Assembly: GCA_964057225.1 (NCBI GenBank)
Contig: OZ059896.1
Coordinates: 17,914,501 to 17,978,500 of the forward strand
Length of the DNA: 64,000 nt
From: Auanema rhodensis
Taxonomy: Eukaryota; Nematoda; Chromadorea; Rhabditida; Rhabditidae
Reading direction: 5' to 3'
The position numbers and the translations under genes were made by a program. Shown piece by piece: positions 47,901 through 59,900 of this stretch. Position 1 is the first letter of the stretch, and every line of letters starts with the position of its first letter. The notes beneath the pieces were generated by a model. It searched no databases, was not told the DNA's origin, and saw nothing but the letters and a program-made list of their open reading frames with translations.

Positions 47901-50900
47901 CAAGAAAGTGACAGTGAAGAAGATACTAGAATTAAGTAAGTTTTATAAATATTAATTTCCATGTTTGTCCAGATAATTAAGATGTTCAAGTTGTTTCCTC
48001 TACAATCTGGCCATAAATATATTTATATTTATTTATTATTTCAGACGTGATATATCTGCTGCAGCTGCTGCTGTTGCTGCTTCTACAACAACAGAAGCAA
48101 CTCCTTTTGGATTATTTTCATTCTTTTCACCAAAGAGAAGCATTTCTGAACGACCACGATCTGCTTTGTCATTTTTATCTGGTCCAGAAAGAAGACCTCG
48201 TAAACAATCTGATGAAAAACCAGACTTTATGCAACTTCTACGAAGGTAATATCATTCAATGTATTATTATATCAATTAAATATGTATGCTTCAGATCATC
48301 AAGAGCTGAAGCTCGTGGTTCGATTGATAGCACTGTTCGAATACCGGATGATGCACTACAAGGATTATCAGATCAAGAACGTGAGCATATCATGAGCGTA
48401 TTGAACAAATCTGCCCGCTCTCCATCTGTATCACGACGACCATCATCTGTTCTTCAAACCGTACCAGATCTCGAAAAACTTTCACAAGCTGAAAGAGAAC
48501 ATATTCAAAGTGTTTTGGAGAAGGCTGAGAAGAAACCATTGCCATTCATGATTCCAGTTCAAACACATGCCAAACGATTCAGTCGTGGAGAATCAATACA
48601 AACTGAAGCAACCGAACCATACTCTGGTGCATCAACTAATTCAAATTGCAGTGTTGATGTAGTTGACTCAAAACCATTAACTCAATTATCTACAACATAT
48701 GCTTTGGAAACACCACAAATTGATCTATCAAAACACGAAACTCCAATTCTTGTTGGAACACCAGATAGGGAAGATGTAGAAGATTACACACCTACAGAGA
48801 TGGAACCAGAAATGTTAACCAATCCTGATCAAAAAACTTCTGGATACAAAGCTACTCCGCCACCTCCTATCGATATCCAAACAGCTACACCTCCACTAAC
48901 AGCTCGTTCAGATTCATCAAAGCCAACTTCTGCTTCATCATTTGGTTTCCAAACACCATCATTTGGAGGAATCAAATCATTTTTCGGAAAAGCATCGCAA
49001 CAAGTTAAAAATGCTGCCGATCAGTTTTCAAAGGAAACAAGTGGAACAGATATACTTCGTGCTCCTACACAAAAGCCGTCAAATGAGCCCACATCACAAA
49101 TAACTGATGAAGAGATGAGACACATACAAGAAGTGCTTCAGAAGGCTGAGCAATCTTTGATGAGATCATCTGTACCTGATGTGCCTGTTATACCATCAAA
49201 ACTTCCTTTGACTGATGATGAGTTACACCATATTCGAAAAATTAATGAACAGGCCGAACGTGAGCTTATGGCAATGAACAAATCGAAGAAAGAGGATCAT
49301 GAAGTTCATTCGTCAAAGATTCAAAGCTCTGATGGTTCTCCACAGGAACTCACTCAGGAAGAACTTGATCATATCATGAGAATTGCTCAAATGGCGGAAG
49401 ATGACTCATTTACTCCTCAATTTGGTCAGAAGGCCATACTTTCTCAACCGATTCAACCAAAATCTGTATCAACCTTAGACAGATACGCACATGATCTCAC
49501 AGACGAAGAACTTGATCATATTTCTAGAATACAGGAGATGGCTGATGCTGAGGTGATGATGCCAGTTCAAAAGAAAGCTCTACCAAAAACACCTGAGCCT
49601 GTTGTTCCTGAACTGTCACAAGAAGAACTTGATCATATTCGAAGAATTCAAGAAAGGGCTGATGCTGAGTTAACCGAAGCCGTTCAATCTAAGGTACGGC
49701 CTATTCCAAATCCAAAGCCGGAGAGCATTGAGTTAACACAAGAGGAGCTTGACCACATCCGTCGTATTCAAGAAATGGCTGATACAGAGTTAACAATATC
49801 ATCTTCTAGTGTTTTCAAGACGATGCTGCCAACGCAGACACCAGTTCCAGACTTATCGCAGGAACAAATTGATCATATTCGTCGAGTTCAGGAGATGGCT
49901 GACGCACAGTTGAGTATGCCCTCTGGGCCTATTTTCCAATCAACGCCTACACCTGTGCCTCAAGAACCTGAACTATCACAAGAAGAAATTGATCATATTC
50001 GTCGAATCGCAGAGATGGCTGACGCACAGTTGAGTATGCCTTCTGGGCCTATTTTCAAATCAACGCCTACACCTGTGCCTCAAGAACCTGAACTATCGCA
50101 AGAAGAAATTGATCATATCCGTCGAGTTCAGGAGATGGCTGACGCACAGTTGAGTATGCCTTCTGGGCCTATTTTCAAATCAACGCCTACACCTGTGCCT
50201 CAAGAACCTGAACTATCACAAGAAGAACTTGATCATATTCGTCGAATCGCGGAGATGGCTGATGCTGAGTTTACTATTCCAGCTCCAGCAAGACCAACTC
50301 AATCTTCAGAATTATCTGCAGAAGAGTTAGCTCATATCCGTGGCATACAAGAAATGGCTGATTCAGAATTCAGAATGCCTTCTGTCAAACATGCTGAACC
50401 AATTACTCAAGTTCCAGATATGTCAGAAGAAGAATTAGAGCACATTCTTCGTATTCAAGAAATGGCGGAAGCAGATCTTCAGTCAACGTTTGTCAAATCA
50501 CCGGCCCAATATACTAATGTTACTGCTGAAGAACTTGCTCACATTGAACGTATTCAACGATTAGCTGATACCGAAGTCATGTCTTCTGAACCACAATTCA
50601 TGAGACACTTGTCGGAATCACCATATTCATCAGCTGATGAGCAACTTCAATCGTCTCTATCCGAATATTCGGATGATTTAGAAGCTTCAATGGAACCTTA
50701 TAACGTTGTTTCTAATAATATGGAACCTCAGTATAATCTAACTCAAGAAGAGCTTGAACATATCCGACATATTTCTGAGCTTGCTGACCTAGATTCACGA
50801 AAGCCATCAGCGATACCCCAACCACGCATGCCGTCTGACACACCGCAATTAAGTTTGGAAGAACTAGAGCATATTAAGCGCATTGCTTCTCTAGCAGATC

Positions 50901-53337
50901 AAGACATGATACTTACATCTGGAGCAATGGCTGCAACTCAGCCATACACTGCTACTGCTAGCAACGAGTGGAATGAACCTCACTTGCCTGAAGCAAATTC
51001 TGCAATGGAACACTACTATGCTGCAGACAAACAGGATCTCCGCTCGGAAACTATCGATGTAGAGCATACTAAGCTGAATAAGCTTTTGGTTGAAGTTGGC
51101 TCTCAAGATTTCGTGTTAGATGTTGAGCAGGGCATTCCTGCATCATCTGAAATGACTTTGCCAGATACTGCTGTTCGTACAGATGCTGATATTGAAGATG
51201 TTCTGTCGCCCATGCATTATGTTTCGCAACATGAAGATGACTACAGTGATGCGTCAAGCCGTGAACGTGGCAGTAAATCTCTACCAAGTGCTCGTTCAAG
51301 TGATTTCGATATCAAATCAGTTGATGAGATGAGACAAGAAATGAAATCGAACATTGGACATTGGTATGAAGAGCAATTATCATTTATGAAGGAGACAATT
51401 CAAGATGAAGAAGCAAACAGCGATATCATTGAGAATGAAAGTATGTCTACTGGAAATTTTTTTTTTATCCTAAAACTTTATTTTCAGATGCTGTACAAGC
51501 AGCTGAAGATGAAGATATATGGGGAGGAATGGTTGAAGATGATATGTTATCACTTGGTGATATGAAGACTCGTCTATCTCCTGAGATGGTGGATTATTCT
51601 AACAACGTGTTACCGTCAGGTATAACTTGTTAAATATTTTAATTATAATAATAGCTATATAATGAAAATAGCGTTTCAAGACCAATTTTTTTTGTTTTGA
51701 AACCCATAAAATTTTTGTTGAAATATTAGTATAGACATGATGTGTTTAAAAACAAGAGTGTCAACTTCATCTACATCTTTGTCTATATTAGAGACGGAGA
51801 AAGGTCGTCTAGAATAGAAAAAGTAGAAAGAGAAAGAATGAAAGCATGAGAAAGAGAGATTAAAGAAAGGAAAACGAGAGTATAGCCCAAGTAACAACAT
51901 CAACTCAATTCAAATTCTCTCACACATTTTGTTTGATTTTCATATGTTTCAAATGGAAAAGAAGAACTACATATTAAGTTACATCATTTCCCGTTTCCGT
52001 CTTTATCTTTTTCGGAGAAATAAAAATATATACTTATATTCTATAATCTATATATATATATATATAATATATTCCATATAATCTAATATTTTTAACAAAA
52101 AATATTAGTAAAATATTAAATTTAAATGTTTTTTTAGCCCTTAAATTACTTTGATAGTCTTTTCTCTTTTTAATTAAATTATTTAAATTATATTAAACTT
52201 TTACTAAAATCTATAGTTTTAACTTTGAAACATCAAGAATCTTTTATGAACTTTATCTTTAAACCTTTTAATATAAAACTTAAAATAGTAATTCTATTTA
52301 ATGATATATGTACTAACTATATATATATAATATATAAAATTAATTTAAATGAACATTTTCATTTAAGAATAATTGAATCTAAAGAAGAATAAAAAAAAAC
52401 TTCTGAATTAATAATTTAGCTTTAAAGATAATAAATCAAAATCATATTATAACAAGATTGAAGATTTTACTTTGAATTATTTGAAGATTTCAATATTTTT
52501 TTGACAAAGATATACATGTATGTTTCGTTATATGTATATATATATAATTATATATATATATATATATATATGTTTATCTTTGCTTTTTTGTGTTAAAACT
52601 ATCAAGAAAAAATAATTTTCCATTTAAAGTAGTCTCTGCTACTTCTCTCCTTCTCCTGTAATTATATTGAACTGCCGATCAACATCGTGTGTGATGCGTT
52701 ATTGCTCTCATCTAGAGCTTAGCTTCAGCTCATCTGATTTGTGGTCAAGGGGCTGGAGCGAAGGAGAAGCGAAGAAAGACGATGGCCTGACATGAGTTGA
52801 GAACTAAGTCATATCAGTTTGGAATAACAACATGCCAATGGCTATATCTAGCTTCCAAGCGGCTATTCTTCTTAGACGACGCCTGAAACAAAGCTTCTCG
52901 CTCATTGATTCTGCTTATAGCACTTGAAAAGCTTGAAAAGTCAAATTTGTATTCTCGTTCTCATGCTAATTTGCATACAGAATGACATGACATACAAACG
53001 TTGTCTAGTATAAAAGCTTGATATGATTTTGGGCTTCAAATTCAAATTCAAATTTTTTTTAATATTTTTGTAAAAATAAGAGAATATAAAAAACATATTT
53101 TATTTACAAAATAAAACAAAACAAACAATAATAATACAAAAAAAAGTTTTCTACAAAATTTATTTTAGTATATTGATTATCAAATAATATTATTTTAAAT
53201 TCAAAGCTGTCACTCATTCAGCTTGCCTTGCGTGCTTGCATCTCCAATTTTTTCAAAATTTGTCAAAAATGCAATGGTCGAAACATATCCGGAACACTTA
53301 TAGAGCCCGTAGTTCTTTCTTGCTATATGAATCCTCA

Positions 53338-53385
<48 letters not shown>

Positions 53386-53944
53386 TCCAGAGATATAGGA
53401 GTGTTAGACCTTCAGCATGCATTTACAAAATGCATTTCAAAAACGAAAACACTGCCTTCTGTTTTCTAGCTAGTAAAGCTTCGGCATAATCTGAATGCTC
53501 AGTTGATTTTCATGGACTTCTTGAGTCTAAATAGTTCTAATTATTGGCCAGCAGATGAAAAATGAGGGGAAAGTTAACAAAAAAAATAATAAAAGATAGG
53601 AATAAATATAATTTTCAATAATAATAATAAGTTTGTATGAAAAAAGAACCTTAAATTTGCTTGAAATGGTCTTCAAAATTATTGAAAATAACAAAAAAAT
53701 TTTTAATTTCTTCTGATTTTTTATAAAAAAAAATGAAATAAAGCTGGCTATTCTATTACTTGCTTTCATCCATGAAATAAAGTAAAATCTCACATTTCAT
53801 TTCTCAAATTTATTCAGAAGAAAAAAAAGAAGAAAAAGATATGAAAATTACATGATCGTCTATGAAGGATCATGCTTCCAAAGTAAAAAAGGAAAAACGA
53901 GTCAAATTTCCTTTCTAAAAAATGAATAAAGAAAGAGAGAAACG

Positions 53945-53980
<36 letters not shown>

Positions 53981-56900
53981 TAGAGAGAAGAGCCAATTCA
54001 TATAAGGATGATCTATCCTTTTGAAAATGAATTACTCTATATGTGTATACTTGGCTTAATATACGCACAGCCAGATGTTCAACTGTCAATATCTTTGTAA
54101 TATTCCATAAGATAATTCCGACCATCTTTGAAAGAAGGGTGTGAAACTGCATTTGCTGCATCATCTCATCTCTCCTTCATGTACGAAATGTTTCATCTAA
54201 TCAAGCTGGACAGCAGTAACCTCACTGCCAGCCTATACTATATGTCATGAGCTTCAAGGCCAGATGTCCTTTAGATTAAATTAAATATAATAATAACAAT
54301 AATAAAATATAAATATTTATATTTGCATAAACAAAAATATAAAAAAAACAAATTATTTTTTAAAAAAATATTCACAGATATATTTTTTAAAAAAGTTGTT
54401 CATAATCAGCATTAAGAAACGAGCATATCTGTAAAGTGCTTGTTATGAAAAAAAACTCAAAAAACACAACATTTTCTTGATACAAACAGGAGAAAAACTC
54501 AAAAAAAAAATAAACCTATATGAAAAGTGGTTAAAAAACCTTCACTATTCTTCTATTTTCAACAAAATAAATACATAAATGTTTATTTTTTTTTGTTAAA
54601 ATAAGACATAATATGGAATATATTTACATATCTGAATGTATACTTTTAGGTGAATCGATGTCCGCAAGCTATGCTGAGGCTGCTGCTAGTAGTGGTAGTG
54701 GTTCCAATAGCAATAGCCATACGAGGCTTGGTCTGCTCCCCTCGTTTATCGATCATAGTCCTCCTTCTCCTTCTGTTTCTCTTGCACAGCCTCATCCGCC
54801 GTCCACTGCTTTTTCCGCTTCTACTGCTGCTTCTACTGCTCCTCCTTCTTCTCTTGCTGCTGCTTCTACTTTGACGTCCTCGACGTCGTCTATTACACGT
54901 ATTACATCTGAATCTGGCACATCGACGTCATTCCCATCAACAGCTCCTTCACGTGTATTAAATATGTTCTCGACATCATCTAAGCCGTCTACATCATTCG
55001 GTTTTGCTAGTTTTGGTAAATTTGCAAGTGGAGCAATTCAGAAGGTGATTTATAATATTTGTTTATTTGACCTTTTATTTATTTTTTTCTATAAATCAAT
55101 TCATATTTTTCAATTTCCCTCCATTAAAGTCATTCAATAAATTTCTTTGAGTACTTGAACTTTCCTTCCCCATTATGTACTCTTTCGAATTCAATTTTTT
55201 TCATATTCCCATTCCTTTTTCCTTTTTTTTTTTATTTTAGAAAATAAAAAAAAGAATTACAACAAATTTTATTTTTGATTATGATAAATATTTTTTTCTT
55301 CTAGGCTAAGCAAGCCGGTGAACAACTTCAAGCAGCCGTAGATTTAGCTCCTCAGCCTAGCACTAGTAGTAGTTATCAGGTTTGTTTATGTTTTCTTCAT
55401 GCTTATCCATATATGAATATAAGCAATAATTTACTTTTTATTCTTCATTTCCTTTCTTTTTTTATTTTTATTTGCTTTCAACTTACCTTATTTTCTTTTT
55501 CATTGTTCTTTTTCAGTTTATTTATAATCGTAAATCAGCTAATTCTAAGTAATTCATGATAAAATTTTGATTTTTTTCAACATAAAAAGACTTTTCAAAT
55601 TTAGTATTTATATTTTTTTGAATAAGAAATTGTTTCTTTTTCATTTAAGAATCCTTTTTTTGATTATTTTTATCAAACCTATAGTAATGTATTATCTAAC
55701 AACTAAATATAATTTATATTTTAAAGAAATTTTTCTCATTTTCTTCTTCTTTTCATATTTTATAAACTAAACTTGAATTTTGATTATATTATATTTGATT
55801 GTTTTCTAATTTTTTTATTTTTTTTTCCAAAATTTTCAATATTTACTTTTTTTACTTTAATTAATCCGAAATAACACCAAAATTTGTGAAGAAAAAGGAA
55901 TTTTCTAAGTATTATTTTGGATGAAATTCATTAGTTATTACCTGATTCGCGGAAATTTTTGTTTTTCCATTTTTTTTGGCTTGTAAATTCAAAGACATAG
56001 TAGCTATTTGATTCCATTAATACTAAAATATTTTAAAAAGAAATAAGTTTTAACGTGATCATCATTTTGAAAAAATTTATTTTCGTTTGAAAACTTTATA
56101 AAATATCCTCAGGCGTTCTTTTCTTCATCGTACATCAATGAAGTAACACTCTGCGATGCTTCTACTTTTATAACAATCAAACTCAAAGTTTAAATAATTA
56201 ATTTTATATAATTCTATATAACTATATAAAAATTATTTTTTAATTATTATATAAATATTCATCGTATATATATACAAACATACATTTACATACATGCATC
56301 TATGTATGTACGTGTATGTTTCATCTTCTGTTCGTATAAATGTTTCAAACATCCTGCTCAACTCACTGCTTCCTCTATTTCTTGCCACCCCGTTGATTTG
56401 ATTTTACTATTGCTTTTCCGTTTTTTTTATACATTTTCTCTTCACTAAACTATAGTTGTGAGGAGTGCAGTGAACTAATGAAACATTATTTGTTTTTCAT
56501 TATGTAAGTTCATTCTTTTGGAAGAATTTTCCAACTTTTTCTTTTAATTTATCGTAACTATATTCTGCTATTCAATATATTCTCAAGTTTACATTTCAAA
56601 CTAGTTGAAATTAGCTATATTATAGTGAAGCTTATAAAATAGAAATACGAAAATCAAATGATGAATCTTTTTTTTTGTTAACTCACTAGATTAAGTTTGA
56701 CAAGCGGCAACAAGCTTCCAATATGAAAATTTTAACGGTTTGCTCAATTACCCAAAAAAAGAAGAAAAAAAAAAGAATAGTATTGTTGTCTTTTTCTGTT
56801 TATATTTACGTAATAGCAGATTTCCGAATAGCATGTTGTCGTACTCTAATGGACAAACTCGATTACCGCTCGCCCAATTTCTGTCTTTCGCTTATAGCCG

Positions 56901-59900
56901 TTTCTCACGAATTATATTGGTTGAGAGAGAAAAGAATGCAGAGAGAGATTGAAGAAAGAGAGAGAGAGAGGTAGCTAGGAAAAGAAAAGAAGTAAGGTAG
57001 TTAGAAAGAAAGAAAGAGAGAAAAACTTTGATCATAAGGAAGAAGCTGGCCAAGACGAAGGGATAAAGCTTGGAACGGCTCATATACGTATCATCATCAT
57101 CTTTCCATCCTACTTACTCCTTCTCTTCTCCATTTTCCGCTTCTAGAATTCTCTTCATGTCTTCCTTACTGAGGTTAATACACGTTAGTTTGAAAGACTT
57201 AAAGGATAGTGTGTTATAACATCAAAGTCTGCTTTTAGTTTTTTTCTATTTCTTCTGATATTCTTTTGTTTTTTTTAATCAATAATCATATTTTCAATAT
57301 ATTTATTGATTTTCTTTTTTTTTCAAAATCTAATATGTAAAAGTTAATATATAAAGAAATATTTAACATTTTATGTATATTTAACATACATATACACAGT
57401 TGTATGTGTATATCTTGTTCATCTTCCCATTCGGCTTCAAGCAGGAAAATTGCTTAGAAGAGAATGATTCATGTTGTCCCGGAGCCTGGCTCCTTGGCTT
57501 CTTTCGAGACCCATGGGCACTGAATGAAGTAGTCGATCTGAATGGCCACCCAAGTCGGCTTCCGGAGTAGATGTCAACAGAAGAAAAGAGAAAGAACTTA
57601 GATGCTATGCTTCTCTGCATCCTTTGTATCATTTCCTTGTTTTTTGTCATAGAAAAAACAGCTCAATTCGTGTCATTGTCGTTTTCTCTCGATATTGGTC
57701 AGTCAAAATTTGAAAATTTTTACATAAAAATCTTTTTCAAAAAGAAATTATGCTTTCTGATTTATAAATAAAGGAAAAGATGAGAAGAATTCAAATAAAT
57801 TTATTATAAATCATCAAAAACTTGAACATCTCTCTCTATCCATCATATTTTCTATTATACGATATTACTTCTATAATGTATCTTTACTTCATTCTCTCTC
57901 ATCTTAGCTTCTTACTTTCATACTCTGAATCATTCAACCCTCTCGGACTCACTTCAAATTTTCTCATTACTTTCAGACTATGAGTCATTACATTCCAGTT
58001 TGATACATCATTCTTTCAGAATCTGGTGACAAGCTCAACGACAGTAGTTCCTAGTAGTACTAGCAGAGTAGAAGGATTAGATGATTTGACTGAGGAGGAG
58101 CGGATGAAGATTGAAGCTGTGATGGCCTGTGCTCAGCTTGACGAACAACAGGCCAGCAGTTCGACTAGCGATATATCACATATGAATCAGTCACAAACTA
58201 GGAATATTTCAAATACAAGGTGAAATCTATTCTAAGATTCATTTTTCATTTTTTTTTGTTTTTTCCAGCTCAACAATTGGTCATATTGCTCAAGCATCAT
58301 CATCTAAATCGCCTAATATTTCTAATAGTAATAGTAATTATAGTAAATATATTGATGATGACGATGTAGCAAGCAATATTCCATCGGAGCTAGCTCATCT
58401 ACCACCGGAAGAACGAGAACAAATCTTGAGGGTTATGAGACAAGCAGAAGATGAAGGAATCATTGCGGATACACATTCGACAAATCCGTTTGCACCCTCA
58501 CCTACACCATCTATGGGAGCCTGGCAGAGTAGCATTCTACCATCAACGTCAACCCATTCCGTAGCTTCACACCATTCACAAGTTCCACAGATTAGTAGCA
58601 GGTAAATTAATAATTTTCATATTGTATTGATTATTATACATATAACTATATTGGAATTGATCTATAATAGTGAATATTTCAGTACGGTTCAAACTGGATT
58701 AGAAGGCTTATCATGGGAAGAACAAGAGAAAATCATGAGAGTTATGGCAGAAGCCGAAATGATGAACATGCCAGCAGCAGATCAACGATCGGTTATGCCA
58801 TCTATGCCTGTAACGTCATCGAAACCAGTCAACATCAGTACAACAAACTCTCAACCATCAACGCTGCCAATTCATGTTTCATCTCAGTAAGTTATGATTT
58901 CCTATATCTAATACTAACTTTCTCAATTATAGGTCCGAAATTCCTCCTGGACTTGAAGATCTCTCGGAAGAAGAGCGAAATAAGATTCTTGCTGTAATGG
59001 CTGAAGCAGAAAAGTTTGCCACGCCTTCAATGGTTCCCACGCCGTCAGGCGTTAGCAACATGATTCCATCGTCATCTCAGCCCGTAGTGCCAGTATCTTC
59101 AACACCATCTATTAGTAGCCGGTATGTTATTTGAAAGCCTCAACATATTGCTTTATGAAGAAGAATATTTATCTTCCGTTTTCAGAGAAATGGAGCCAAC
59201 GACGGCATCATCAAGAGTTGCTCCTGCACCTATTCCATCATCCGCAGAGCCGGATATGCTAAGCGGCATGTCTGATCTTACAGACGAAGAGAGGGAAAAG
59301 ATTCTTCGAGTTATGGCTGCCAGCCAAGCTGACGATTTCTCATCCATTACTGTAGCAAGTTCTGCACGTCCAGATGTAGGATTCCGTGGAGATGAGAGTG
59401 AAATAGCTACAACCAGCGCTCCATCATTCCGATATTATGAGAACCCAGACGAAGATGCTACCTACACAGACGAAGTACTTCCACAAGAAGAGGATCGTTC
59501 GCGTACCACTGAAGTTGAACGTGACTTCTTATCAGAATGGGATATGCCTCGTATAACATCAGAAACGGTTTCTGAGAGCCATATTTCCAGGTAAAAATAA
59601 GTTTTGATATTATATTTAACATCTATATGTGCATTTAGTTATGATGAAGAAGAACATATGAGACCAAGATCAAACTCCCAACAACCATCAACCTCTGTAA
59701 CATCGACCCCAACAGAGTATGTTTCATTCATATAATTAAAGTTGATTGAAATTAATTAAAATTGTTTTTTCAGGTACACTGTTAATAATTCTGATATGAT
59801 CAAATCAGGTAAATATAGCTATTTCATTTATTTATTAATTTATTTTTAAATGTTTAATATTCTATAATATACGTGATCATACTAAATTTATATTTTGATT

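Larger units (their letters stand above)
19392..47935 (+). other. single 28.5-kb coding exon
   Basis: The acceptor is TTTAG at 19387-19391, in phase with the preceding exon (19282-19337, ending GAG|GTATGA). The frame is open without a stop for 28,544 nt to a donor AA|GTAAGT at 47936. The in-frame TAA at 47937-47939 lies in the intron, because the next exon at 48045 continues the codon (AA|A) and stays open. Met at 19557 is therefore internal. The exon has a unique 177-codon leader containing TPPPRPPPPRN, array A, array B and a unique 1.0-kb 3' part. The rest of the gene has exons of mostly 35-420 bp. Confidence 0.88.
51620..54649 (+). other. large intron (about 3.0 kb) of the giant gene
   Basis: Donor G|GTATAA at 51620, acceptor TACTTTTAG at 54641-54649. 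Mostly AT-rich with runs of TA (52049-52066, 52549-52571). Islands of more complex sequence lie at about 52670-53030, 53210-53470 and 54000-54280; they contain no in-phase exon that I could support. A purine-rich tract (about 51780-51890), (TC)20 and (GA)13 also lie here. Size and islands suggest enhancers or an internal promoter for a shorter isoform starting at or near the next exon. Confidence 0.65.

Noticed and set aside
19557-47939. A self-contained 9,460-residue gene from ATG 19557 to TAA 47939
   Set aside because: Upstream exons join in phase at 19392 and a GTAAGT donor at 47936 removes the TAA; the next exon at 48045 completes the split codon. The frame is one exon of a larger gene.
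48047-48294. Coding continuity from 48047 through 48294
   Set aside because: The 48246-48294 part is a short intron (AG|GTAATA ... CTTCAG) that happens to lack stops; exons 48045-48245 and 48295-51440 fit the phase and protein better.
53210-53469. Open frames with Ser-Leu or Arg-Glu repeats
   Set aside because: Translation of the (TC)20 microsatellite; no splice or coding support.
56731-56756. Spliced-leader-like sequence (GGTTTGCTCAATTACCCAA)
   Set aside because: It resembles nematode SL1 only with an internal insertion, has no donor right after it and no Sm site or snRNA-like fold; probably chance.
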